The notes: generated from the sequence alone by a model not told the origin. A DNA stretch of 16,544 nucleotides from Negativibacillus sp. (GCA_020024325.1 JAHHTY010000047.1:1-16544), one strand, 5' to 3'. Shown: positions 1-7,653, counted from the stretch's first letter. Numbers and translations: made by a program.

Positions 1-42
1 ATTAAAAAATGTTTTACATAAATTTAGAATAAAATTACAAAA

Positions 43-77
43 AATATATTTTTCGCTTTAAAGCGGAAAAATATATT
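43..77. repeat. Near-perfect inverted repeat overlapping the first promoter
   Basis: Two arms of about 17 bases mirror each other around the palindrome GCTTTAAAGC at 55-64, with a single extra base in the right arm. The outer end of the right arm supplies the first two bases of the -35 box at 76. It could be an operator for the downstream gene, or the stem of a terminator from a gene left of the window. There is no clean T-tract right after it on the plus strand, so the operator reading is at least as likely. Confidence 0.5.
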
Positions 78-104
78 GACATGAGATAGAAAAGTTGATA
101 TTAT
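76..104 (+). promoter_or_regulatory. Sigma-A promoter of the peptide-binding lipoprotein gene
   Basis: The -35 box TTGACA (76-81) is perfect, the spacer is 17 bases and the -10 box is TATTAT (99-104). This implies a transcript start near 111 and a leader of about 70 bases before the ATG at 181. The -35 box abuts the inverted repeat at 43-77. Confidence 0.75.
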
Positions 105-180
105 GTTAACTAATATTTTTCAAAGGAGTGAATATACATTTTTGTGTCAAAATTTTACTAAATGAAAAGGAGAGAAAAAA

Positions 181-2205
181 ATGAAAAAGAAAATGTCAAG
201 ACTGATGACTTTAACCTTAGCTGGAGCTATGCTGCTGAGCGGTTGTGGTGGTGCGGAAAAAATTAGTGATAAAAATTCCGCCAAAATTTCAGCAGCAGAG
301 GATAAAGAATCGGAAGTAACAGAACCTAAAAATGACTCTGAGGATAAATACCAGATTAAAAATTTGGTATTGGCACAGACAGCTGCAAATGAAATGGAAA
401 CATTTAACGCTCTGTACAGCCAATATAACAAAGAGCATGAAATTCTTTGTAATGCAGTTGATGCCTTGTTGGAACTGGATAGCTATGGCAAGCTAAAACC
501 TGCTATTGCAAAAGAGTGGGGAACTACCGATGGCGGTCTGACATGGACTTTTAAACTACGTGAAGATGTAAAATGGGTAGACATGAATGCTCAGGAAAAG
601 GCAGATTGCAATGCACAGGACTTTGTGACTGGACTTGAATGGGTACTCAACTTTCACAAAAATGACTCTGTTAATACTTCAATGCCAATCGAAATGATTA
701 AAGGTGCAGAGGAGTATTATGAATATACAAAATCTTTATCGAAAGAAGAAGCATATGCTTTAAATGCAGGGGAAGGTTCCAAGTTCCGTGAAATGGTGGG
801 AGTGGAAGCACCGGATGATTATACCGTTGTTTATCACTGCATTACCGAAAAGCCATACTTTGATGGTGTTGCAACTTATGCGTGTCTGTTCCCAATGGCG
901 CAAGGTATGATTGATGAGCTGGGCGGTCCAGATGGTGTTAGGTCAATGGATAATACCAATATGTGGTACAATGGTTGCTATACCATCACATCCTATATTC
1001 AGGGAAATGAAAAAGTGTTAACCAAAAACCCAACTTATTGGGATAAAGAATGTCATCTTTTCGATACAGTTACAGTAAAAATGGTAGAATCCAATGATGT
1101 TGTTTTTCAGCTCTACCAGTCCGGCGAGGTTGATGATACTAGTTTAACTGAAAGTAATTTAAAAACAATTAGCTCTAACAAAAACCATGAATTCTATAAT
1201 TACCTGATAGAAAAACTTCCTACCCAGTATTCCTGGCAGATACATTTCAACTACGATAAAATGAATGAAGATGGTACGCCTGACCAAAACTGGAATACAG
1301 CAGTCGCAAACGAAGCCTTCAGACTTTCTTGGTACTATGGCTTAGATTTGCTTCCATCTTATAAAAGAATCAATGCTGTTAACCCAATGAGCTGCGAAAA
1401 TAATGCTTATACCATGAAAGGTTTGGCTTATGCTTCTGATGGTACAGACTATGCGGATATGGTTCATCAGGAGTTAGCCCTTCCGGAGCCAAACGGTAAA
1501 ACATTATTAAGATTAGATGCAGAAAAAGCAAAACAGTATAAAGAGCAGGCAATGACAGAGCTGAAAGCTTTAGGTGTTACATTCCCGGTTATGGTTGATT
1601 ATTATGTTCCGGCAGCTTCTCAAACTGCATTGGATAGTGCAAATGTATTTGCACAGGCTGTCGAAGACAGTTTAGGTAATGATTATGTACGACTTAACGT
1701 CAAGACTTATGTGACCAGTCCGATACAAGAAGTATATAAACCAAGATTTCATTCTTTATGTTCCATGGGTTGGGGTGCAGACTATGGCGACCCCAAAAAC
1801 TATCTTGGTCAGGAAGTTATGGGCAAAGATAACGCTGCCTTTGCACAACAGTTTTCTTATATCAACAATGTAAAAGAAACAGAAGCAACCAAGGATTTGT
1901 TGGATCATTATAGAGAATTTACCAGATTGGTAGAAGAGGCAGATAAAATTTCCAATGACCTTGATGCACGATATAGAGTATTTGCAAAAGCAGAAGCTTA
2001 CATGATTCAGCATGCTTTGGTTATCCCACATTATTATGAAGTTGGTTGGAGTTTATCAAAGATCAATCCATACAGCCAGATCAACGCAAAGTTTGGATCT
2101 CAAAATGGCAAAAAGAAAAACTGGGAAACCAATAAAGAAGGATATACCACCGAAGAAATGAAAGCGATTGCAGAGGAACACCACGCAAAAGCAAAATCGG
2201 AATAA
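181..2205 (+). CDS. Oligopeptide ABC transporter substrate-binding lipoprotein (OppA-like, SBP_bac_5)
   Basis: This is an extracellular solute-binding protein of family 5, expected to capture oligopeptides and pass them to an Opp/Dpp-type ABC permease. The 674-residue product starts with a lysine-rich signal peptide and a lipobox LSGC ending at Cys22, so it should be lipid-anchored on the outer face of the membrane. A charged, low-complexity linker (about 25-58) precedes the binding domain. The segment TWTFKLREDVKW (121-132) is typical of the family, and the length is at the long end of its range. The ATG at 181 is preceded by GGAGA at good spacing. A terminator follows directly, and no permease or ATPase gene lies nearby, so it must work with a transporter encoded elsewhere or serve as a peptide sensor. 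Family assignment is firm; the ligand is unknown. Confidence 0.93.
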   Translation: MKKKMSRLMTLTLAGAMLLSGCGGAEKISDKNSAKISAAEDKESEVTEPKNDSEDKYQIKNLVLAQTAANEMETFNALYSQYNKEHEILCNAVDALLELDSYGKLKPAIAKEWGTTDGGLTWTFKLREDVKWVDMNAQEKADCNAQDFVTGLEWVLNFHKNDSVNTSMPIEMIKGAEEYYEYTKSLSKEEAYALNAGEGSKFREMVGVEAPDDYTVVYHCITEKPYFDGVATYACLFPMAQGMIDELGGPDGVRSMDNTNMWYNGCYTITSYIQGNEKVLTKNPTYWDKECHLFDTVTVKMVESNDVVFQLYQSGEVDDTSLTESNLKTISSNKNHEFYNYLIEKLPTQYSWQIHFNYDKMNEDGTPDQNWNTAVANEAFRLSWYYGLDLLPSYKRINAVNPMSCENNAYTMKGLAYASDGTDYADMVHQELALPEPNGKTLLRLDAEKAKQYKEQAMTELKALGVTFPVMVDYYVPAASQTALDSANVFAQAVEDSLGNDYVRLNVKTYVTSPIQEVYKPRFHSLCSMGWGADYGDPKNYLGQEVMGKDNAAFAQQFSYINNVKETEATKDLLDHYREFTRLVEEADKISNDLDARYRVFAKAEAYMIQHALVIPHYYEVGWSLSKINPYSQINAKFGSQNGKKKNWETNKEGYTTEEMKAIAEEHHAKAKSE

Positions 2206-2212
2206 TTGGTTT

Positions 2213-2246
2213 AAAAAAGTCCGACACTATAGGTCGGACTTTTTTA
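2213..2246. terminator. Bidirectional intrinsic terminator
   Basis: A 7-bp GC-rich stem, GTCCGAC (2219-2225) with GTCGGAC (2233-2239), has a 7-base loop. It is flanked by six A on the left and six T on the right, so it can end both the lipoprotein transcript and the convergent DUF362 transcript. Confidence 0.9.
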
Positions 2247-2258
2247 TAATAATGAAAT

Positions 2259-3416
2259 TTATTCTATGGTAATTAAATTATATTCACGGCTTCCCATTCC
2301 TAATTTAACAGCATGTTCCAAACAACTTTCCCAGTTTGTATCCGGATGAGTGTCGGTAAAATGGTCGTGATGGCAATGTTCTTTTTCGGATAAAAGACTT
2401 CCGTTGATAACAGGCTGTGCATTGACTGCTTCGGCACAAGCTTGGTCTAACGCAACAGGGTCAAAGGAAGCAAACATACCAATGTTTGGTACGATTGGAA
2501 TATCATTTTCTCCATGACAATCACAGTAGGGGGAAACATCAATAACAAGGCTAATATGGAAGTTTGGTTTATCTTTAATGATGGCATAGGTGTATTCAGC
2601 AATTTTACAGTTCATAATGTCATTTGCTTCATCAATACCGGATTTTACGGCATCTTCAGGGCAAGCACCAATGCAACGTCCACATCCAAGACATTTGTCA
2701 TGATCAATGAAAGCGCGTTTTTTAGCATTTTTACGTTCTGCACGGCTGCCAGGTTTGTTTTCGCCATTATAGTCAATAAAGCTGATAGCATCGTGTGCAC
2801 AGTTTTTGCGGCATTCTCCACAAGAAATACAAAGTTCCGGTTTTACATTTGGTTTACCGCTGCTGTGCATTTCCATTTTTCCAGCTCTGGAACCGCATCC
2901 CATACCAAGGTTTTTGAAAGCACCGCCAAATCCCGCAGATTCATGCCCTTTAAAATGGCTTAAGGAGATGATGATATCTGCATCCATAACTGCCCGTCCG
3001 ATTTTTGCCTCTTTTACATATTCTCCATCAATCGGAACAAGCGTTTCATCAGTGCCCTTTAAACCGTCTGCAATGATAACATGGCATCCTGTTGCAAAAG
3101 GATTATATCCGTTCTCATAAGCTGTATCTAGGTGATCCAAAGCGTTTTTACGTCTTCCAACATATAAGGTATTACAATCGGTTAGAAATGGCTTGCCTCC
3201 CAATTCTTTTACTAAATCAACGATTACTTTAGCATAATTTGGACGCAAATAGGCAAGGTTTCCAGGTTCACCAAAATGAATTTTGATAGCTGTAAATTTG
3301 TTTTCAAAATCAATATTGGAAATGCCGGCTTCACGAACCAAATGCTCTAGTTTTTTAAGCAGGTTGGTTCCTTGATGTACCTTCATTGAGGTAAAATAAA
3401 CCTTTGATTTTTCCAT
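2259..3416 (-). CDS. DUF362 domain protein with two 4Fe-4S clusters
   Basis: The 385-residue product belongs to the DUF362 family of iron-sulfur proteins; the reaction is not known. The DUF362 region spans roughly residues 5-180 and continues after an embedded ferredoxin module. The module carries two complete CxxCxxCxxxC motifs: Cys196, 199, 202, 206 and Cys242, 245, 248, 252, the second followed by the usual proline. No signal peptide or membrane segment is seen, so it should be cytoplasmic. The start is supported by AAGGAGG about ten bases upstream. It is a single-gene transcript facing the lipoprotein gene and sharing its terminator. A redox role in anaerobic metabolism is an inference from the clusters only. 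Confidence 0.88.
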   Translation of the reverse strand: MEKSKVYFTSMKVHQGTNLLKKLEHLVREAGISNIDFENKFTAIKIHFGEPGNLAYLRPNYAKVIVDLVKELGGKPFLTDCNTLYVGRRKNALDHLDTAYENGYNPFATGCHVIIADGLKGTDETLVPIDGEYVKEAKIGRAVMDADIIISLSHFKGHESAGFGGAFKNLGMGCGSRAGKMEMHSSGKPNVKPELCISCGECRKNCAHDAISFIDYNGENKPGSRAERKNAKKRAFIDHDKCLGCGRCIGACPEDAVKSGIDEANDIMNCKIAEYTYAIIKDKPNFHISLVIDVSPYCDCHGENDIPIVPNIGMFASFDPVALDQACAEAVNAQPVINGSLLSEKEHCHHDHFTDTHPDTNWESCLEHAVKLGMGSREYNLITIE

Positions 3417-3474
3417 TTTTAAAATTCCTCCTTGTGTTTTAGATGTGGAATTACCTTCTTCTTAAAACTAATTT

Positions 3475-3483
3475 ATTATAACA
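3475..3483 (-). promoter_or_regulatory. Extended -10 promoter element of the DUF362 gene
   Basis: On the minus strand TGT is followed by TATAAT (3475-3480), an extended -10 element. The region where a -35 box would sit is only T-rich. It would give a leader of about 50 bases before the ATG at 3416. Confidence 0.5.
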
Positions 3484-3713
3484 TAACTTTGAATTTGAAA
3501 AAATAGGGGAAGAAAAATAAAGTATATAACAGAGAAAAAATTTATGTTATTGATGGGTTGATTGGTAGACTTGCAGAGAAGAATTTCTGTTTTTACAGAA
3601 AACACGCATATGAAATGTACAAAATAACGGGGTTTTTTTAGGATAAAAAAGGGTGCAGCTGGAAAAAGAGAAAATCATTTGTGCAAAAAAACAAATAGTT
3701 AAAAAAATAACAG
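3484..3713. other. Intergenic DNA between divergent DUF362 and folT units
   Basis: This AT-rich stretch holds no open reading frame I can support. The one clear structure is a perfect 7-bp inverted repeat, TTTCTGT/ACAGAAA with a TTTT loop (3584-3601). It lacks a T-tract on either strand, so it is not a good terminator; it could be a protein-binding site, or nothing. Confidence 0.4.
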
Positions 3714-3741
3714 TTGAATTTAAAGTTGTCTGTGTTATAAT
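3714..3741 (+). promoter_or_regulatory. Promoter of the folT riboswitch transcript
   Basis: TTGAAT (3714-3719), a 16-base spacer and a perfect TATAAT (3736-3741). The predicted start near 3748 lies just ahead of the riboswitch P1 helix at 3754, which supports both calls. Confidence 0.75.
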
Positions 3742-3753
3742 GAACTCGACATA

Positions 3754-3861
3754 AGCAGAGTAGACAAACAGGCGTCAAGTGTTCGGCAAACGGGGAGTTG
3801 TTGCTGGGACGAAAAACCTTACCTTGTGGGGTTTGCGGTCTGTTTGTTGCATCCCGCTGTT
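3754..3861 (+). ncRNA. Tetrahydrofolate (THF) riboswitch aptamer
   Basis: The sequence carries the conserved THF-riboswitch blocks in order: GAGTAGA (3758-3764), GCGTCAAGTG (3772-3781), ACGAA (3810-3814) and GCATCC (3849-3854). The closing helix P1 forms between 3754-3758 and 3857-3861 (one G-U pair), and the next helix between 3764-3770 and 3841-3847. The class binds reduced folates and usually lowers expression of folate transport or synthesis genes. It sits directly upstream of folT, the classic target, and the expression platform follows at 3862-3923. Confidence 0.88.
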
Positions 3862-3923
3862 ACATACAAGGAGTCATACCTCCAAGTCTGTACAGCCGTT
3901 AAAATTTTAAGGAGGTATGATTG
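3862..3923 (+). promoter_or_regulatory. THF riboswitch expression platform sequestering the folT ribosome binding site
   Basis: The ten bases at 3874-3883 are the exact reverse complement of the folT Shine-Dalgarno region at 3911-3920, so the RNA can hide the ribosome binding site. Two competing pairings are visible. GGAG (3870-3873) can pair with CTCC (3880-3883), tying up the anti-Shine-Dalgarno. GCTGT (3856-3860), which overlaps the 3' strand of P1, can pair with ACAGC (3892-3896). A consistent model is that ligand-stabilised P1 frees the anti-Shine-Dalgarno to block translation, while the ligand-free RNA forms the alternative helices and exposes the site. The pairings are seen; the switching order is inferred. 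Confidence 0.75.
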
Positions 3924-4586
3924 ATGAACCTTGTGTCAGAACAGAAAATCGAAGCCGTAGCGGAAGAAAAGGAAAGGATATCCAAAACACCGAATCCTAC
4001 TTTGGAAGAAAGTGTTCTCAGTCAAAAAGGAAGCTCCCTTTCCTTGATGGAAAAGTTTCGTGAATCAGCAAAGGAAATGAAGAAAGTACGCACCATTACT
4101 GGTGTATCAATGTTGTTGGCAATGAGTGTTGTACTTTCCTTCACGGCAAGTATTCAGGTTACTGATAATTTGAGAATCGGTTTAGGTTATCTGATTACTG
4201 CAATTTTGGGAATGTTGTATGGACCGGTTACAGCGGCCTGTGCAGCAGGTGTAGGAGATATTATAAAATATTTGCTCAAGCCTGTTGGAGGATATTTCTT
4301 TGGCTTTACATTGACGGCAATTTTGGGCGGAGTGATTTACGGAATCGTTTTTTACAAAGAAAGATGTACAGTGGCTCGCACCATTATCGCAAAAACTTCT
4401 GTTAGTGTCTTTTTAAATTGTTTTTTAAACACTGTATGGGTTTCGATGATGTATGGTCAGCCATTCACAGCTTCTTTGGCAGTACGAGTTACCAAAAATA
4501 TAGTTTTACTTCCATTTGAAATCGTTCTTTTATATATTGTCCTCAACGGAATGGACAAGGTAATCAAAAGAATAAAATCTCATTGA
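3924..4586 (+). CDS. folT: Folate ECF transporter substrate-binding subunit FolT
   Basis: This is the membrane S component that binds folate and docks onto the shared energy-coupling factor module (EcfA, EcfA', EcfT), encoded elsewhere. I chose ATG 3924, eight bases after GGAGG; the in-frame TTG at 3921 sits closer to it. The product is 220 residues. About 55 hydrophilic, mostly charged residues precede the first membrane helix near residue 58. Hydrophobic segments follow at about 58-75, 84-110, 122-145, 155-175 and 190-208. Features typical of the folate family are the GLGYL segment near 87 and the GVGDIIKYLLKP segment at 109-120. The THF riboswitch upstream supports the substrate. The gene stands alone, with a terminator right after the stop. 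The N-terminal extension is longer than usual for S components. Confidence 0.88.
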   Translation: MNLVSEQKIEAVAEEKERISKTPNPTLEESVLSQKGSSLSLMEKFRESAKEMKKVRTITGVSMLLAMSVVLSFTASIQVTDNLRIGLGYLITAILGMLYGPVTAACAAGVGDIIKYLLKPVGGYFFGFTLTAILGGVIYGIVFYKERCTVARTIIAKTSVSVFLNCFLNTVWVSMMYGQPFTASLAVRVTKNIVLLPFEIVLLYIVLNGMDKVIKRIKSH

Positions 4587-4588
4587 TA

Positions 4589-4627
4589 AAAAGGTGCAGA
4601 CAACAGTAGAGTTGTCTGCACCTTTTC
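4589..4627 (+). terminator. Intrinsic terminator after folT
   Basis: A perfect 16-bp stem (4589-4604 with 4611-4626) around a 6-base loop, with the T-run forming the end of the 3' arm. It starts three bases after the folT stop codon. Confidence 0.92.
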
Positions 4628-4708
4628 CCCTTCTTATATGTTGTTCTTTTGATTTTCAAAATATCATAAACACAAATAATATACAGATGTGAAAGAGGTG
4701 AAGTTAAT

Positions 4709-5530
4709 ATGTTAAAGAAAACATACCAAACGCCATATGGAGAAATACATTATTGGATTCAAGAAATTGATAAGAATTTTAAATGGTTAGTCTTTTTACC
4801 CGGCTTAACTGCGGACCATCATTTGTTTGATTGTCAACTAGCAAAACTAGGGAAAAAATATAATTGCTTTGTCTGGGATGCACCTGCACATGGATTATCG
4901 CGACCATTTGAATTAAAATTTTCGATGGATGATCTTGCAGAATATTTACATTCTATTTTTGATATAGAAAATATCCATATGCCGGTTTTGGTAGGGCAAT
5001 CTTTAGGTGGATATATCTCCCAGGTATATATGCAAAATTATCCGGGAGAGGTATCCGGATTCATTTCTATTGATTCTTGTCCGGTACAACGCAAATACTA
5101 TACAGATATAGAACTATATCTCTTAAAGCATACTAAAAGGATATATTTGTCAATTCCATGGAAGTTATTACTTCGATTTGGTGCAAAAGGATGTTCTAAA
5201 ACAGAATATGGGCAGAACCTAATGAAACAAATGATGAACTCTTATGACAAAATAGAATATTCTTTACTTGCTGACCATGGATATCAAATTTTAGCACAAG
5301 CGGTCGAGGCAAACAAGGATTATAAGATTAGTTGTCCTGTTCTTTTGTTATGTGGCGAAAAAGATTCTGCGGGTTCATCAAAAAATTATAATAAAAGGTG
5401 GACAAAACAGGAGAAATATCCGCTTGTCTGGGTACCGGGAGCAGGTCATAATTCCAACACAGATAAAACTGACTTTGTTAATGATAAAATAGAAAATTTT
5501 ATGTTGAGCTTATTGGATTTACCACAGTAA
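4709..5530 (+). CDS. Alpha/beta hydrolase of unknown substrate
   Basis: The 273-residue product is an alpha/beta-hydrolase-fold enzyme, presumably a cytoplasmic esterase, lipase-like enzyme or acylhydrolase. The catalytic triad is readable: nucleophile Ser98 in the elbow GQSLGG (96-101), Asp219 in GEKDSAG, and His247 in GAGHNS. The oxyanion-hole region is PGLTADHHLF (31-40), and WDAPAHG (56-62) is the usual strand-loop segment. A lid-like region lies between about 125 and 200. No signal peptide is seen. AGAGGTGA precedes the ATG at good spacing. A GNAT acetyltransferase begins 27 bases downstream on the same strand, so the two are likely cotranscribed. The fold and triad are sure; the substrate cannot be told from sequence. 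Confidence 0.88.
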   Translation: MLKKTYQTPYGEIHYWIQEIDKNFKWLVFLPGLTADHHLFDCQLAKLGKKYNCFVWDAPAHGLSRPFELKFSMDDLAEYLHSIFDIENIHMPVLVGQSLGGYISQVYMQNYPGEVSGFISIDSCPVQRKYYTDIELYLLKHTKRIYLSIPWKLLLRFGAKGCSKTEYGQNLMKQMMNSYDKIEYSLLADHGYQILAQAVEANKDYKISCPVLLLCGEKDSAGSSKNYNKRWTKQEKYPLVWVPGAGHNSNTDKTDFVNDKIENFMLSLLDLPQ

Positions 5531-5557
5531 AATTAGCATAATGTAAGGTGATACTGT

Positions 5558-6031
5558 ATGAATTATGTGATACGACCTATGAGAAAAGAAGAATACCCAT
5601 TGTTGAGTGATTTTTTATATGAAGCCATCTATATCCCTGAAGGAATAGAACCACCGCCAAAATCAGTCATAAACTCTCCGGAACTACAAGAATATATCTG
5701 TGATTTTGGAAGTAAAAAGCACGATAAGGCGATGGTAGCAGAAGTAAACGGAAATATTGTTGGTGCCGCTTGGGCACGAATTATGAATGATTATGGTCAT
5801 ATTGATGATAGTACCCCATCTATTGCAATGTCTGTTTATAAGGAATACAGAGGATTGGGGATTGGAACGGCTTTGTTGAAAGAGTTTCTGTTTCTTTTAA
5901 AATCAAGTGGATATTCAAAAACTTCTTTGTCTGTTCAAAAGAAAAATTATGCAGTAAAAATATATCAAAATCTCGGGTTTTACATTTTAGATGAAAATGA
6001 AGAGGAATACATTATGGCAGCAGATCTTTAA
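5558..6031 (+). CDS. GNAT family N-acetyltransferase
   Basis: The 157-residue product is a single-domain GCN5-related acetyltransferase that should move an acetyl group from acetyl-CoA to an amine or the N-terminus of a protein. The acetyl-CoA pyrophosphate-binding motif is RGLGIG (98-103), preceded by the beta4 strand SIAMSVYKEY. The C-terminal NYAVKIYQNLGF (130-141) is the usual motif B with the bulge before the last strands. The length is typical. The ATG follows AAGGTGA by seven bases. It follows the alpha/beta hydrolase by 27 bases and probably shares its transcript. The acceptor substrate is unknown; pairing with a hydrolase hints at modification of small molecules, but that is inference. 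Confidence 0.9.
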   Translation: MNYVIRPMRKEEYPLLSDFLYEAIYIPEGIEPPPKSVINSPELQEYICDFGSKKHDKAMVAEVNGNIVGAAWARIMNDYGHIDDSTPSIAMSVYKEYRGLGIGTALLKEFLFLLKSSGYSKTSLSVQKKNYAVKIYQNLGFYILDENEEEYIMAADL

Positions 6032-6047
6032 GAATAAAATAAAAACA

Positions 6048-6095
6048 AAAGTGCCTGTACAGCTCTGTTCATAACAGAAACAATACAGACACTTT
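6048..6095. terminator. Terminator between convergent GNAT and DUF1846 genes
   Basis: The arms 6048-6059 and 6084-6095 pair over 12 positions with one mismatch, and a small inner hairpin (CTGT...ACAG) caps the stem. On the minus strand the stem is followed by a T-rich stretch (TTTTGTTTTTATTTT), which suits it for ending the DUF1846 transcript. On the plus strand the T-tract is short, so GNAT termination may be weaker. Confidence 0.75.
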
Positions 6096-6122
6096 GATAA
6101 TTGACAGTTTAACAGCTAAAAT

Positions 6123-7592
6123 TTACTTGCTTTCATATTTTGGCTCACAAGTAATATTGATGCCCAGACGACGAAATACCTTTTCGTCCACCTGAGAAAT
6201 GATGACAGAGGAGTGAACCTCACAGCCTCTCAATTTATACAGCTGTTCCATTGCAAGTTCTGCTGTTGGATTTGTAGCAGCACAGATGGACAGAGCAATC
6301 AGAACTTCGTCGGTGTGCAATCTGGGGTTACGATTTCCCAAATGATCCACCTTTAAGTGCTGAATCGGTTCAATGATAACAGGGGAAATTAAGTGAATAT
6401 CATCACTGATACCGCCCAGAATCTTTAAAGCATTCAAAAGCAGTGCAGCAGATGCACCTAACAGGTCAGAGGTTTTTCCGGTAACAATTGTTCCGTCCGG
6501 AAGCTCCATTGCGGTAGCAGGTGAACCTGTCAGCTCAGCCTCCTGCAATGCAGGGGAAACAACTTTGCGATCGTGAATAGTAACGCCAGCTTTTTTCATT
6601 AAAAGCTCAAGTTTATATACAGTATCTTCACTGATGGTTCCTTGACGCTGACCACATAAAGCAGTATAGTAACGACGGACAATCTCCTGGCGGGAGGCTT
6701 CACAAACCGCTGCATCATCAACGATGCAGTTTCCAACCATGTTTACACCCATATCAGTTGGAGATTTATATGGACATTCACCGACAATGGTATCAAACAT
6801 TGCTTTCAGTACCGGGAAGATTTCTACATCTCGGTTGTAGTTAACAGTAGTGGTTCCATAGGCCTCCAAATGGAACGGGTCAATCATATTAACATCGTTT
6901 AAGTCTGCGGTAGCAGCTTCATAAGCAAGGTTGACAGGATGATTTAATGGTAAATTCCAGATTGGGAAGGTTTCAAACTTAGCATAGCCTGCATCTATGC
7001 CGCATTTGTGGTCATGGTAAAGCTGGGAAAGGCAAACAGCCATCTTTCCGCTGCCGGGACCGGGAGCCGTCACAACTACCAGTTCACGACTGGTTTCAAT
7101 ATACTCGTTTTTTCCGTAACCTTCGTCGCTGACAATTTTTGTAATGTTAGAAGGATATCCCTCAATGGAGTAATGGCGGTAAACCTTGATACCCAATGAC
7201 TCCAAACGTTTTTGAAAGGCAAGAGCAACAGCCTGCCCTTGATAACGGGTCATTACAACGCTGCCAACATACAGCCCAAAGCCCCGGAAAACATCAATCA
7301 GGCGAAGAACATCAATATCATAGGTAATACCCAAGTCACCGCGAACCTTGTTTTTTTCAATATCCGCAGCATTGATAACGATAACGACCTCGACGTGTTC
7401 TTTCAGCTGCAACAGCATACGCAGTTTACTGTCCGGCTGAAAACCGGGTAATACACGGGAAGCGTGGTAGTCATCATAAAGCTTTCCGCCAAACTCCAGA
7501 TAGAGTTTCCCGCCAAACTGGGAAATTCTCTGGCGTATGTGTTCCGACTGTGTGTGAAGATATTTTTCGTTGTCAAATCCGATTTGTTGCAT
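6123..7592 (-). CDS. DUF1846 family protein
   Basis: The 489-residue product belongs to the DUF1846 family, widespread in Firmicutes and some actinobacteria, with no agreed function. It spans nearly the full family length. A notable motif is APGPGSGK (176-183), a glycine-rich phosphate-binding-like loop after a hydrophobic strand, consistent with a P-loop-type N-terminal domain. The N-terminal EFGGKLYDDYHASRVLPGF segment (33-51) is strongly conserved in the family. No signal peptide or transmembrane segment is seen, so it should be cytoplasmic. GGAAAG precedes the ATG at 7592. It has its own promoter and is monocistronic, ending in the hairpin at 6048-6095. Identification rests on recalled family resemblance; the nucleotide-binding idea is inference. 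Confidence 0.85.
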   Translation of the reverse strand: MQQIGFDNEKYLHTQSEHIRQRISQFGGKLYLEFGGKLYDDYHASRVLPGFQPDSKLRMLLQLKEHVEVVIVINAADIEKNKVRGDLGITYDIDVLRLIDVFRGFGLYVGSVVMTRYQGQAVALAFQKRLESLGIKVYRHYSIEGYPSNITKIVSDEGYGKNEYIETSRELVVVTAPGPGSGKMAVCLSQLYHDHKCGIDAGYAKFETFPIWNLPLNHPVNLAYEAATADLNDVNMIDPFHLEAYGTTTVNYNRDVEIFPVLKAMFDTIVGECPYKSPTDMGVNMVGNCIVDDAAVCEASRQEIVRRYYTALCGQRQGTISEDTVYKLELLMKKAGVTIHDRKVVSPALQEAELTGSPATAMELPDGTIVTGKTSDLLGASAALLLNALKILGGISDDIHLISPVIIEPIQHLKVDHLGNRNPRLHTDEVLIALSICAATNPTAELAMEQLYKLRGCEVHSSVIISQVDEKVFRRLGINITCEPKYESK

Positions 7593-7653
7593 CTTTCCAC
7601 GCCTCGCTTTCTAAAAGATAAAATATATGAAATTATTTATAATCCAGCTATCA

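Noticed and set aside
2514..3120. Open frames on the plus strand inside the DUF362 gene
   Set aside because: They are antisense to a gene with intact ferredoxin motifs and have no ribosome sites.
3921..3923. TTG at 3921 as the folT start codon
   Set aside because: ATG follows in frame three bases later at a better distance from GGAGG.
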